Below, in pieces: positions 30,098-41,038 of a stretch of 64,000 nt of DNA. The stretch covers positions 6,386,001 through 6,450,000 of the forward strand of contig JAPFFF010000003.1 in the NCBI GenBank assembly GCA_039105265.1, written 5' to 3'. Position 1 is the stretch's first letter. Every line of letters starts with the position of its first letter. The notes under the pieces were generated by a model. That model was not told where the DNA came from, ran no database searches, and was given only the letters and a program-made list of their open reading frames with translations. The translations under genes and the position numbers were made by a program. This stretch comes from Tritrichomonas musculus (Eukaryota > Parabasalia > Tritrichomonadida > Tritrichomonadidae).

Positions 30098-32161
30098 ATG
30101 TGGGTTAGGCAACCACCTAGCCCGAGGAGAAATTATCAAAGCCATCTGCAGTCAAATTGTTCTACCTCGTTGCCTAAACTTTTCCTTCAACCAATTACAA
30201 ATCCAATTTTCAGTGGGAAGCAGGCTTCAAATTCTTCGCATAATTCTTTTCATAGATCTCTACAACTTGGTATTAGCAATACATCCTCGCCATCAATTCG
30301 TCCATCAAAATTTTCAATCTCGACTGATATCAATTGTAATCAAACAGAATTTCATCAACATAATTATAAATTTTCTTCAAAAATTCTTGATGAACTTTCT
30401 TTTGAAAATGGGAAGCCGTATACTTCGTCTTTTATTCTTTATAATTGTCGGAATTTTTTAACACCACCAGAAGAAAAAGAAATTAAGAAGTACCCTGAAA
30501 TTTTCTTCTTAAGAAGAAAGCCCAAAAAAAAAAAACTTGCATGTAAGCCAGATAAGCATCTTTTTAGTGAGAGAGTTGATTATGAAATTAATAATGTTTC
30601 ATCAAAAGCAGATGAAGAAAATGGTTCCTTTGTAATGGAATCAAATTTCAATGAAGATAGTGATAATAAAAACAAAAAGGTCATTTATACTACTATTAAA
30701 AGCAAAATTTATGAAAATTCAGATAGCCATTGTAAGTTTGATAAAATTTCAAATGACTGTAATAGTATTGCTGAAGATGAATTTCCTGTCGGTGACCATA
30801 TTGCATATCGATTTGAAATTCTCTCAAAACTCGGATCTGGCGCTTTTGGTACTGTTCTTAAGTGTTATGATCATAAATTGAATAATAATGTTGCGTTAAA
30901 AATGATTAAAGAAACGCACGAAAGTCATCCCGGTGTTGTTCTTGAAGCAAAATTCCTTGAAAATCTTCAGAATGGCTGTAAGCAGCATCATATTGTTGAA
31001 CTTTATGAATCATTTACATTCAGGAATTATTTTTGTATTTCAATGGAGCTCGTCATCACAAATTTTGACTCAGAAAGTATTGCTGAAGGTAAAAATAGTA
31101 ATGAAGATAACGAACAAAAGAGACCTCAATTTTCAAATTCTGATTTATTACAGCTTTTTGATGCAATCAATTTTATTCATTCAAATGGAATCTTACATTG
31201 TGACTTGAAACCTTCAAATATCCTGTTTAGCTTTGAAAATAAATCGCAAATGAAGACTAATATTTCCATAAATAAGCAAAAGAATACTAGAGATCAAGAT
31301 AATTTTAACAGCAATATTCAGCCAAACTTGCATCCTAATTTTCGCAAGGGGAGTCGAAATAATCGAAATTTTAATAAAATTTTGAAAATTATTGATTTCG
31401 GATGTAGCTGCTTTTTAGGTCAATGTCCTTATGAGAAAATCCAATCGTTGAATTATCGTGCTCCAGAAGTAGTCTTAAGATTAATGCCATACACAACAGC
31501 AATTGATATCTGGAGTATCGGGTGTATAATTTTTGAGGTAACAGTCGGTAGTCCTCTTTTTAATTCTAATAGCGAACTTGAGCTCATCAATGAAATTGTT
31601 GATCTTATTGGTGAGCCTCCTCATTGGATGATGGAAGAGTCATCCAAAAAATCCAAATTTTTCACAGAAATAAATGGCCAGTTTAATGTCAAGACAATGA
31701 TAGATCGCAAGCAAAGTATCATGAAAAATAAGAATTTTAGTAAATTTACTGGTAAAAATTTTAATGATGACGATTTAATTAAAAATTATAACGATTACAA
31801 TATTAAATCGCCAACGCAATTTCAAACTCATTCGGTTGAATATTTTTGTAATGATGATTTAATTAAGAATTATAATGATCTTAATAAATCTCAGTCTCCG
31901 CATTATTCAACTGAAACTACTGACAATTTTGATGATGATAGCCAAAGTTCTTTTAAAATTTGCTCGCCTTCTTCTAAAAACACGACTGTTAGAAAAAATA
32001 AGAAAAGCAATGTTAGTACTTCAACTTTGAAAGCAAGAGTTTCAAAAGTTGGGTCACATGCCCTACTTTCACTACTTGAAGGTTGCCTAACGTGGGATCC
32101 AAATAGCAGAATGACTGCTGAACAGTTGATCAATCATCCTTGGTCAAAAAGTATAAAGTGA
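30098..32161 (+). CDS. DYRK-like protein kinase with altered activation loop
   Basis: The 687-residue protein has a kinase domain from about residue 240 to the end: glycine loop GSGAFGTV, ATP-binding Lys268 (VALK), catalytic HCDLKPSN with Asp369, and DFG Asp433 (DFGCSC). The segment PYEKIQSLNYRAPEV matches the DYRK family, whose activation loop normally reads YxYIQS; here the first Tyr (445) stays but the second, normally autophosphorylated, is Lys447. About 45 residues are inserted between the catalytic loop and DFG, and about 130 Asn/Asp/Ser-rich residues (530-660, with a duplicated NDDLIKNYND motif) before the last subdomain. The N-terminal 230 residues are low complexity. All catalytic residues remain, so activity is likely. 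Confidence 0.85.
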   Translation: MWVRQPPSPRRNYQSHLQSNCSTSLPKLFLQPITNPIFSGKQASNSSHNSFHRSLQLGISNTSSPSIRPSKFSISTDINCNQTEFHQHNYKFSSKILDELSFENGKPYTSSFILYNCRNFLTPPEEKEIKKYPEIFFLRRKPKKKKLACKPDKHLFSERVDYEINNVSSKADEENGSFVMESNFNEDSDNKNKKVIYTTIKSKIYENSDSHCKFDKISNDCNSIAEDEFPVGDHIAYRFEILSKLGSGAFGTVLKCYDHKLNNNVALKMIKETHESHPGVVLEAKFLENLQNGCKQHHIVELYESFTFRNYFCISMELVITNFDSESIAEGKNSNEDNEQKRPQFSNSDLLQLFDAINFIHSNGILHCDLKPSNILFSFENKSQMKTNISINKQKNTRDQDNFNSNIQPNLHPNFRKGSRNNRNFNKILKIIDFGCSCFLGQCPYEKIQSLNYRAPEVVLRLMPYTTAIDIWSIGCIIFEVTVGSPLFNSNSELELINEIVDLIGEPPHWMMEESSKKSKFFTEINGQFNVKTMIDRKQSIMKNKNFSKFTGKNFNDDDLIKNYNDYNIKSPTQFQTHSVEYFCNDDLIKNYNDLNKSQSPHYSTETTDNFDDDSQSSFKICSPSSKNTTVRKNKKSNVSTSTLKARVSKVGSHALLSLLEGCLTWDPNSRMTAEQLINHPWSKSIK

Positions 32162-32399
32162 TGTTCATCACTTTATTTGTATTTATAAATATGTTTGTTG
32201 ATATTTTTCTGTCACATCAAAATTATTAATTATTTTTCATTTCTCCATATCTAGTATTTAAGATTTAATTATCCATAATATTGGTATATCGATTTCATTT
32301 ATATTTTTAACTCGTATTTATACAGCTAGGTTAAAATCGTTGAATATAATAAAAAAGTTGTTTCAAAAAGAATTATATTATCGATTATTATTTACATAA

Positions 32400-35339
32400 T
32401 TAGTCAAATGAAACAGGAGATGCGTCACTCATTTCCATTAATTCATCTTCCGAGATTGATTCACAAATCTTAGCAATAGATGTTATAGTGGAAGATTCTG
32501 AAATTCTATCCTCTAAATGAAAAGACTCCATCGAAGATGTAGCATTTTTACTTTTCTTCAAAGAAAATAATGAAGATTGTCTGTTTAACTTTTTTTTGTT
32601 ATCAATCTTTGAAGATTCTAATTTATTCGAAAACTTTGTTTTTCGGTTTTTTTCATTCAAAATTTGATTTTCATACTCTATATTTTTATTTTGTGCAAAA
32701 AGATTATAATCAGTTACCAAAGAATTATCATTATGTTTTTGTTCTTGAATTTGATCGCCTGAGCTAAAAACTGAAATAGGTGAAGAGGAAGAGGAAGGAG
32801 GAATAATCAGAGAAGAAACGCTGGATGATAATGCATCATCAAGATCATTTTCCATTACTTTTTTTGGTGATGAGTATTCATTATTTAATTGAATTTCTCG
32901 CTCATATGCAGTATTATTACTTTGATAGTTCAAATTACGGTTTATCTTCTCAATATAATGACTTCCTCTTTTAATACTTCCATGATGTAAATGCTTATGA
33001 TAATGACGATGATGTTTTGTTTTATTGATTGTATTAGATGAAATTGAAATACAGGAAGATTCTGATGAAAAAGAAGTAAAATCTTGCATGTTTGGATCAT
33101 TTTCTGTTTGATTTTGTAGATTCTTCTTTGATGATTTTTCTGTTTTTTTATTATGTGAAGTTGAATTTATATTATCAAATAATTCACCAATTGATGGATC
33201 ATGCTTTGGTTTCTCTTTTTCAATTTCACTCAAATTAATGCTTTTTATATTATTATTCTTCAAGTTTTCATTAACATGGTTCATATTTGATGATGATTCG
33301 TTGCAAAGTAAAACTTCTCTCTCTTCAACTTCAAGAATATTATTATTTTTTTTATTCGATCTTTTTATATTAGTTGGATTTTCTTGTGGCATCTTGTTAA
33401 AACTTGATTCTTTATGAAAAGAATTATATTGTTGACTAATGTTTCGCCTTCCCTGAATTAAATTATTTGGTTTTTCTTTATTGTGTTTAGATTGGCTTTT
33501 GAAAAGTTTTTGAAGTTCACAATCTGGTTGAATATCAACTGCATGAAATATAAAGAAATTGTTGGTAGGTTCAATATCCTCTTCTTCTTCAAGGATGATT
33601 TCAGGCTCATCTTGATATGCTTCAGCTTCCCTTTTCATGGCTGCAATATGGCCTTCATTTTCTATTGATGATCCAGTAAAATTGTCTGGATTGCTAAATT
33701 CAACAGGATTTGAGAAAATTAATTTATCTTTTTGTCCTTTTGAATGTTTTTTGGCATAGTAATCAGCATGTTTTGGTTGATTTGGTTGATTTGGATTTTG
33801 TTCTTTATCCAGAGGAATATTAATACTTCTTGACTGGACAAAAGGAAATTGTAATTGAAGATCTTCTTTCTGTTCTTTGGTTTGATTATTGGTTGAGTTT
33901 TCGTTTTCCTCTTTGATTGTATAGGATGGATAGTACTCATAAGTTGTAGATGGATTAATTTTAGGGCTCGTACTAATGCTTTCTGTATAATTTTTGTTTT
34001 TCATAGAACTATAATTTGTATCATTTTGACCTTTAATTTGGTTTGCTCGTTGTGACGAGATATCCGTAACAAAAGAATATTCATATGCCTTTGAATTATC
34101 GTCATTTATCTCTGATGATTGCTGAGTTAACGTTTCATACTCATATTGAGTCTCATGTGTAGGTCCATCACTACTATATATTGTCGAATACTCATATTGA
34201 GTCACATGTGTAGGTTCATCACAACTATATATTGTCGAATACTCATACGTATGGGTCTTCATTTCATCATCTGTTCCAAATATTTCATTTGAATTTTCAC
34301 TTATATCTTCATTTTCGCGTCCAGAATATGTTGTTTTAAGAGGTGAAGGAAGTATATTTGAATTTGTGGCATCATTGTTGATATCATGAATTTTATCTCC
34401 GCTCTTACTGCTATTTTCCTGTAACTGACTATAAAGATTCGAATCGTCAATTTGTGAGTCTATTGAATCACTCTTTTCAATTTCATGTTTACTAGAATGT
34501 TTATTTGACGAAATTTGTCGAGAATCCTTTTGGTTTAATTGTGATGAATATTGTTGTGACTCTAAGTTGTTATTTTGTGGTGAGTAGTGTTGAGATTCGG
34601 AAATACTATTTTGTGAAGAGTTGTGTTGTGACTCGGAGATATTAGCATGTGCAGAATGGTTAGATGGTTCTTTTTCTTCTTCTATTAAATTTTGGGTTTT
34701 TTTCTGGCTTTCATAAGATTTTCGTGAATTTTTGTTTTTGCTAGATTTTGATGATTTAGACTCTCTTGAACGAATTTGATTTTCTGAATCATTTGTTTGT
34801 TTTTTCGTTTTATTTGCACTTTCATTATTACTATTGGTATCTTCATTTGTCTTTTCTTCTTCCATACTTGTCTTTAATAAATTATTTTTTTCAGATGGAA
34901 GTGATTTTGATCTAAAAGTACTAGATTTATATTTTTCCCCTTCTTCTCTTTTATTTTTTATAAAATTTGGGCCAAAACCTATATCAAAAGTATTGTTCTT
35001 TTTTGACAAAATCAAACCATGAAGAACTTCTTGTCTTCCACGTATTTGTAGTGTACGCGCAAGCCATCTATCGGTAAACTGGCGAACTAGTAAATTATGA
35101 GATTCTGATGTTGCGGAATCTAAAGTGAGAGACATATCGTGCCTTTGTAAATATTGAAGTGCGAGATCTGCAGCAATTAGCATGGCTTTTTCGTTTCCAT
35201 ATTGAATAGAAGACGGTGATGTTTGAGAAACAAGATTAAGATATCGTGCTTTTAAATGGTTACGAATATTTTCATCGGTAATTTGAGATAAATTATTTTC
35301 TTTTATAGAGTCTGTTGATGTCTCTCTCACTTTCTCCAT
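32400..35339 (-). CDS. Low-complexity protein with LisH/FOP-like N-terminus
   Basis: Residues 25-85 of this 979-residue protein resemble the N-terminal dimerisation region of FOP/OFD1/TON1 centrosomal proteins: a helix (IRNHLKARYLNLVSQ) followed by a LisH-type motif (AADLALQYLQRHDMSLTLDS, 56-75) and SES. That family acts at centrioles and basal bodies, which would suit a flagellate, but similarity is modest. Residues 360-405 hold tandem 17-residue YEYSTIYS repeats, and 230-270 hold SESQH/SSQN repeats. The remainder is Ser/Asn/Lys-rich and disordered, with an acidic island near 585 (EEEEDIEP). A 47-nt piece of this gene recurs at 42898-42944. It converges with the kinase gene. Confidence 0.65.
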   Translation of the reverse strand: MEKVRETSTDSIKENNLSQITDENIRNHLKARYLNLVSQTSPSSIQYGNEKAMLIAADLALQYLQRHDMSLTLDSATSESHNLLVRQFTDRWLARTLQIRGRQEVLHGLILSKKNNTFDIGFGPNFIKNKREEGEKYKSSTFRSKSLPSEKNNLLKTSMEEEKTNEDTNSNNESANKTKKQTNDSENQIRSRESKSSKSSKNKNSRKSYESQKKTQNLIEEEKEPSNHSAHANISESQHNSSQNSISESQHYSPQNNNLESQQYSSQLNQKDSRQISSNKHSSKHEIEKSDSIDSQIDDSNLYSQLQENSSKSGDKIHDINNDATNSNILPSPLKTTYSGRENEDISENSNEIFGTDDEMKTHTYEYSTIYSCDEPTHVTQYEYSTIYSSDGPTHETQYEYETLTQQSSEINDDNSKAYEYSFVTDISSQRANQIKGQNDTNYSSMKNKNYTESISTSPKINPSTTYEYYPSYTIKEENENSTNNQTKEQKEDLQLQFPFVQSRSINIPLDKEQNPNQPNQPKHADYYAKKHSKGQKDKLIFSNPVEFSNPDNFTGSSIENEGHIAAMKREAEAYQDEPEIILEEEEDIEPTNNFFIFHAVDIQPDCELQKLFKSQSKHNKEKPNNLIQGRRNISQQYNSFHKESSFNKMPQENPTNIKRSNKKNNNILEVEEREVLLCNESSSNMNHVNENLKNNNIKSINLSEIEKEKPKHDPSIGELFDNINSTSHNKKTEKSSKKNLQNQTENDPNMQDFTSFSSESSCISISSNTINKTKHHRHYHKHLHHGSIKRGSHYIEKINRNLNYQSNNTAYEREIQLNNEYSSPKKVMENDLDDALSSSVSSLIIPPSSSSSPISVFSSGDQIQEQKHNDNSLVTDYNLFAQNKNIEYENQILNEKNRKTKFSNKLESSKIDNKKKLNRQSSLFSLKKSKNATSSMESFHLEDRISESSTITSIAKICESISEDELMEMSDASPVSFD
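34125..34262 (-). repeat. 51-bp coding repeats (YEYSTIYS)
   Basis: Two and a half copies of a 17-residue unit (YEYSTIYSCDEPTHVTQ, then YEYSTIYSSDGPTHETQ, then a partial YEYET) lie in tandem inside the LisH-like gene. The tyrosine spacing could make phosphorylation sites; that is inference. Confidence 0.8.
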
Positions 35340-35547
35340 ATTGATTTCACCTTCTTGCCGTTTTTTTGGATGAGAATCTAATTCTGAGATTAACGGATAT
35401 ATTTTTAAATAATCATTGAAATTTGAAAAAGTTTATATTTGAAATAATTAAATATGTTTTTTGTATTTGAAAAAATATACGTTTAATTCAATGAGGATTA
35501 ATGAAATATGATTATTGTTATAATTGTTTGATATACTTGAAATTTTT
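35340..35547. other. 5' flank of LisH-like gene
   Basis: This short AT-rich flank ends at the target duplication of the 6.85-kb transposon. The minus-strand TCAAT motif lies immediately before the ATG. Confidence 0.45.
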
Positions 35548-37835
35548 ACTTCATATAACCCTGTTCAAATGGAATTTTTTTGATTTTTGGGATGTGTGTT
35601 TTTAATGATTTTGGGATTTCTAAGAGTAAAGGTGGGTGGAGTTTTGTTTTGAATAAAAACTCTTTTATTTGATATATTATATTTATAATATAATATTAAT
35701 TGGAATTATTAATTATTTATAAGTATTTATTCGTTGATCGCAGCTAAATATATGTTTTTATTTTTCAGTTGTCATTGAATTTTTTTGAATAGGAATAATT
35801 GAAAAAATTAAAATAAAATAAAATATGAATTTTTTATTATAATTCTCTTGGGTTTTAACTATTTACATACGCAATTGATCATTCTCTTTTTTTGAATGGA
35901 ATGCCAAGTCTTTTCAATTTGAGAATTGGCTAATAAAAGTTTTGATTTTTAGAGTTGCAAAGTATGATTTTTTAAACGATCATTACTTATGATTCATTTT
36001 GAAATTTTGATTTTCAAAGAGAGTTTTCTTTTATTTTAATTGTGAATCTAGAATAAATATTGGATTCAACAAACATGGATTTTGATTTATTTTTCTGAAG
36101 TTTTTGGCCTTTTGATGTCTTAATATGTGCTTTAAGAAATGAATTTTGGGACTATTGTCGATTAAACATAGAATTAATAGATTAGATTCTGTTGGTTAAT
36201 TCAAAATTAAGCTCCTTAGGCTTGAATATTTCATTTTATGATAATCTCAAGTAATTTTAAAAAAATATTTTCTTGTATGTTTTCATTTATCTATGTATAT
36301 TTATAGAATATGAAAATTAACAAATTGAGAAAAGAATCCAATATCTCACAAAATTTGTGGAATATCATTGAATTATTTAATAATAAATACTTGATTATTT
36401 AATTTGTTATATAATATAATTATTATCTATTTATTTGTGTTGTTATTTGTTTACATTTTTTTTCATTTTTAAATATATATTATCAAATAATCAATAAGAT
36501 ATAATAATGTAACAAAAAATAATATCAAAATACAAATGTTAAAACAAATATATTTATATTAAAATAGCGTTTTAATTTGATTTATTTGATTATATATTGT
36601 ATATTTTTGTATTTTAATGTTAATATAATATTTAAATATTTGTATTACTGTTATATATTGAGATAATACATTTTTTAATAATACGGTTTAAATTCAAAAT
36701 TTTGAATTTATTTTCTGAGTACCATTTTGTATGGTTTATTTTAATTGTAAAATAGCGGTTATATAGAAAAGAGAAAAAGCCCCTGAAAAAGCATTCACTT
36801 TTTCTAATAATAAATATTATATTTTTACAAAATTTCATAGAATAACGTATAAACTAAACAAAAAGAAAAGATAAACTTATCAATTTTTATAATTCAAAAA
36901 TACTCCAATCACATTCAAATATTTTTTGAGTGTATATCTTTTTATAATAATTATAAATGAATTTTTATTTGCATATATTATTATCTATATACTACATATA
37001 TTAATAAAAAATAAAAAAATGATAGCTACTGTCATCATATTAATCCAAATATTTGTTTCAATTTCTAAGAAATTATACAATATAAAAATAATGGTGATGC
37101 TCGAGTATAATGTGAATTATATTTTTTTAAATTGATTTAAAATAAATATAAAGATATATATTATAATATAATAACTAAAATATAACTGAATTGCTAAATT
37201 TTTTCCAAAATGTGACAAAAATCTCCGATTTCACAATTTTCTGAAAGAATTGACAAATTATTAATTCTAATTCATATTTGGTAATAAATGCTTGTATATA
37301 TATTTGATTTGCTAATATTTAATTTTATTCATTGCTTCAAAAAACTTTATTTGATGTAAAAATCACTACTTAAAATATTTGCCAATAAATCATTATTTAC
37401 ACTTATTATTTATAATACAATTTATTATATAAAAAAGGATTAATTAGAAAAATATAATAAACATAAAATATTATTATATTACTAATAAAATTTCCAAGAA
37501 AAAGATTCAATATTTAGCCAATCAAAAAAATTTTTGAGTCCCCACACATTTCTAAGAGTAGGTTAAAAAAAAATCTAGCCAATTTTTATCAATTTCCTTT
37601 TAAAATAAAGAAGGTATAATATATAAGAATTCAATTTTGTATTTTAAAGTTATTTGAACTGGTAGTTTGTGAAAAAATCATACTTGAAATATTGCATCGT
37701 ATCAAACAAAACTTGGTTAAATTGAAATCATATTTAAATAAAATATTAATAATCTAAAGTATAATAATATATTAACTTTGTAAAAGAAATAAACAAAAAT
37801 TTAATGGGATATTTCAATTTTTTAAAAAAAAATTT

Positions 37836-38034
37836 AAAGTTCCTGCGATATCCCAATATATAAATTGCCCCTATCTTTTTATTTTCTTTTTTAGGATTTA
37901 TAATCATATATACATTCATTTTATTTTAGTAGTTTATTCATAAATCTTTTTCATTTTATTTTTAAAAAAGATTTTGTTAAAAAATAATTTTACGAATAAA
38001 TCTTTTTTATATATTTAGATATCACAGGAACTTT
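37836..38034. mobile_element. 200-bp inverted-repeat MITE
   Basis: Imperfect inverted ends of about 28 bp begin AAGTTCCTGCGATATC on the left and, read outward, AAGTTCCTGTGATATC on the right, followed on both sides by an AATATATAAA-like stretch. No coding capacity. Target duplication is unclear. Confidence 0.55.
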
Positions 38035-38057
38035 TTTGAGAGCGTGGCTCTCAAAAA
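38033..38057. other. Perfect 11-bp hairpin
   Basis: The arms TTTTTGAGAGC and GCTCTCAAAAA enclose a GTG loop. It overlaps the junction of two small inverted-repeat elements. It could be a fold-back end or a terminator-like structure; no function is shown. Confidence 0.6.
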
Positions 38058-38309
38058 GTGGGGAGGGAAATTCATAAATATCAGAATTAAATAAAATAAT
38101 TGAAAAAACAAATCTTTTTATATTTTTACATAATTTTTACCGAGACTACATACCGCCTAGCGGGCGTCGAGCGAGGCTGAGCGAAGCGAAGCCGAGTCGA
38201 GACCTCGCGGCTGGCGGTAAGAATCGGTAAAAATTTTGTAACATAAAAAGATTATTTTTTTATTATTTTTATTTGATTATTTTTTCTGAATGATTTCCAC
38301 TTTTTGAAG
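38050..38309. mobile_element. 260-bp fold-back element with GC-rich core
   Basis: The outer ends are TCAAAAAGTGG and its complement CCACTTTTTGA. The arms continue imperfectly for about 100 bp each, including AATCTTTTTAT and an AATTTTTACCGA inner end on both arms. Between the arms lies a GC-rich island (about 38150-38222) with nested short inverted repeats built on GAGCGAAGC and GGCGGT motifs, in sharp contrast to the AT-rich surroundings. Non-coding. Confidence 0.65.
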
Positions 38310-38456
38310 GTTCTTCAGAAAAGACTAACTATATTTGAGTTGATCCTTTTGAAGATGATGTATTAAATTAGCTTTTATTTCTTTTTGGCATCCAAATTTG
38401 GAAATAGTGGGACGTTTTCAATGAGTATTTGATAAAAATTGACAATTAATTGTTTG

Positions 38457-38458
38457 TT

Positions 38459-38502
<44 letters not shown>

Positions 38503-39640
38503 CCTGGCAATTCATGTTGTAAAAACTCAATAAACTCATTTTGGTTTGTTGAAATTTTAAAAGCCATTCTCTGCTTTATAGTTTTGGTTTGCTGCGTTCT
38601 TAAAGTTGCTGTATTGATTGTCAGTATATTTGGTTTTTTAAATTCATCAAAATCTCTAATGAATTCTATGAATGAAAACATATTTGAGAAATCATTATCA
38701 AAATCTTCATTAAATATCAATTTAATGAATTCCATTGAAATTTGCTGTGGTGTTGATGAAAAAAAACATTCATCCTTATCTCTATCTTCTATAGTAACAC
38801 CGAAACTTAATGTTCTTCCTTTAATTTTGTTTATTTCTTCTATTTTTCTTAAATGGCCTTTGGTGTTCATGAATCCGATTACTCTGATGAATTTTTGTAT
38901 GGTATGGATATCGTGCACTTTTATCCTTGCACGTCCAAATGTGTGCTCCAGTGGCGTTGTGGAATTCATATCGAGGTTCATGTTCTCAATTTTTTCCATT
39001 AGATTGATGTTAGAGAATAAATTATTAGAGAATTCTATTATTAAATCTGTTGAATATGCAACAACATCTTTTTCTTCTTTGTATTTTCTCTGTCTTAATT
39101 TGATTTCATCATGCTGATCCAACCTTTGTTTATGATATATTAAAAACCAGAGGCATGTTTTAAATAAAAAATGACGCATGTAATATCCGATTTGTGGAAA
39201 ATTATATGCTATTGATGAAAGAGTGATTGGGAAAAAATATCCTGCAGCATCGAACATTTTTTTATCAAATAGAATTAAGAAACTGTGAAGAGAAAACAAC
39301 TTTATTGGCAAGCTATCATGCATCTTGGTTAAATTAATGACACAAAAAACAATTTCTGGTAAATGAGTTAAAACTTTTTGAATTTCTTTCACGTCTATAA
39401 AAATTGTTTCATTTAAAAAATTCATGTGAATTCTATTTGATAATAGTCTATACCTGAATCTTTTTATTAAATGTAGAAAGTCAGGTGTTATTCTAACCAA
39501 TGTCCTTCGATTCTTCGGAAATAAATTTGTTTTCAACATCTTGTAAATGTATGTCTGATAAAAACATTCATTTAAATATTTAAAGGCATTATCTCCGTCA
39601 AAGGTGAAACTTAATACTTCAATTCGAAAGTTATGTAAAA
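38457..39640 (-). pseudogene. Transposase catalytic C-terminal part
   Basis: The longest open piece (39539-38457, 360 residues) extends upstream in frame to about 39640 and includes a DGD motif (codons at 39591-39599), PDFLHLIKRFRYRLL (a D..HL.K..R pattern) and LEHTFGRARIK (an E..FG..R pattern). The same three landmarks occur in the same order in the transposase at the right edge of the window, so both are one family. The pattern recalls P/THAP9-type RNase-H-fold transposases, by inference. The frame ends in a run of 14 lysines encoded by 42 consecutive A (T 38461-38502 on the plus strand). Confidence 0.65.
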
Positions 39641-39721
39641 TTTTCGTATTTTATATAACTTATCAATAATATTTTGGTTAGCTTTACCGTTGACGCTCGG
39701 TATAATATGAAGCACAATTGG

Positions 39722-40302
39722 TCAATATTCAGAATTGAGCGGATTTAGCTGAAATACAAATCCAGATTTAATTATACCATTCCAATTGTTTTTTATAAAA
39801 TTGATAAATGAATTGATATCACGTGAAAATAAATTGAATGTTTTTTGATCCCCCTTACATGATGATATCATTCCTGTCGTAACTCCTTCTTTGTTAATTT
39901 TTAGGTCGGGTTTAAAAAACAATGCATCCACCACAAGAGATGAACATACTTTAGTTGTATTATTGATATGATACTACTGTTTAAAATCAGAAATTATTGA
40001 ATGAATTTTCTCAAGAATTGTGACAGACTCAGAAAATTGAATGGTTCTTAGCGTAACGTTTTTTCTATTTCTTTAATATGAGGTAGCAACGGAATGTTTT
40101 GATATAAAATTTCATATGATTTTTTATTTTCTTCATAAATTGAAAAGTACATTTGATACCTTTGATCAGAGTATTTAATTGGTTTCTTACTTAATTCACA
40201 TTGAAATAATTCATACAAAATTTTATTTTTCGAATAAAGTTGACTAGATAGATCATCAATCATACTTTTATATTTGATATGATCTTCCTGGTGATCCTTC
40301 AT
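39722..40302 (-). pseudogene. Transposase middle region, broken
   Basis: Two open pieces (40302-40048, 84 residues, and 39934-39722, from an alternative start) encode a helical segment ending YQNIPLLPHIKEIE and then LVVDALFFKPDL. In the right-edge transposase the matching parts are FLHIIPIRTIYDNY and ITLAGDAASIK, so the Asp here is probably the first catalytic acid. The region is interrupted at least twice and so the element is unlikely to make its own transposase. Confidence 0.55.
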
Positions 40303-40336
40303 TTTATGCTTTAGTTGCTGCCTTAAAATTTCAATA

Positions 40337-41038
40337 TTATTGCTTGTCTAATAGCTTGAAGGGATTTTTGGAATATGTTTCTGCAGCCACTTTTCTTTTT
40401 TGTCTAATAGCTTGAAGGGATTCACGAGCTAAAGTAATCTGATCTTTAACATCAAAAGCAGTTTGTGTTGCAATAGGGACAAGGTGAATATCGTTGAGCC
40501 TGCAATTATAGCTTTCATTGCTTTGGCCATTACTCCATGAACTATTTCGATCGTTACTCCATGAGCTGTTTTGATCGTTACTGCATTCGTTTTCTTGATT
40601 ATAACTGCATTCGTTGTCTTGATCGTTACTCCATGAGCTGTGTTGATCGTTACTGACTTCATTGTTTTGATTGTTGATCATTTGGATGCTCTTGGAGGAA
40701 CAATTATTATGATTTTTAATGTTTTTCTGAATGATATTATTCGAAACAATTTTTTCTTTCAAGGAAATTGTAATTTGCTGTAATTTAGTATTTGCTAAAA
40801 TATTGTTGTTGTTGTTAGCAATGTATAATGACTTATTATTATTGAACCATAATCGTACAGCTCTATGATTCCAATGGGGGTTAAAAGGACTGAATTCATT
40901 TGAGTATTTTTTGGTAATTATATTTCTTTTTGGAGATCTTTCCGGTTGTGAAAAATAATATCTTGTTCCATTGATTAATATTGCCTGTTCAGTTGGGGAA
41001 GGATAATATCGCTTTGAATTATCTAAAATACTAAACAT
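40337..41038 (-). pseudogene. Transposase N-terminal homeodomain-like DNA-binding part
   Basis: The 233-residue frame has FNPHWNHRAVRLWFNNNK at about 52-69, closely resembling the recognition helix of homeodomains (WFxN) and suiting a DNA-binding role. Residues 115-175 are imperfect SNDQNSSW repeats. The C-terminal end (AIRQKRKVAAETY) is followed by a 23-nt direct duplication (40344-40366 and 40400-40422, offset 56 bp) that shifts the frame away from the next piece. Nothing upstream of the ATG at 41038 extends it. Confidence 0.55.

Noticed and set aside
36632-37135. Short frames at 36632-36838 and 36926-37135
   Set aside because: They are low-complexity I/N/K/Y-rich translations of AT-rich DNA inside a transposon.
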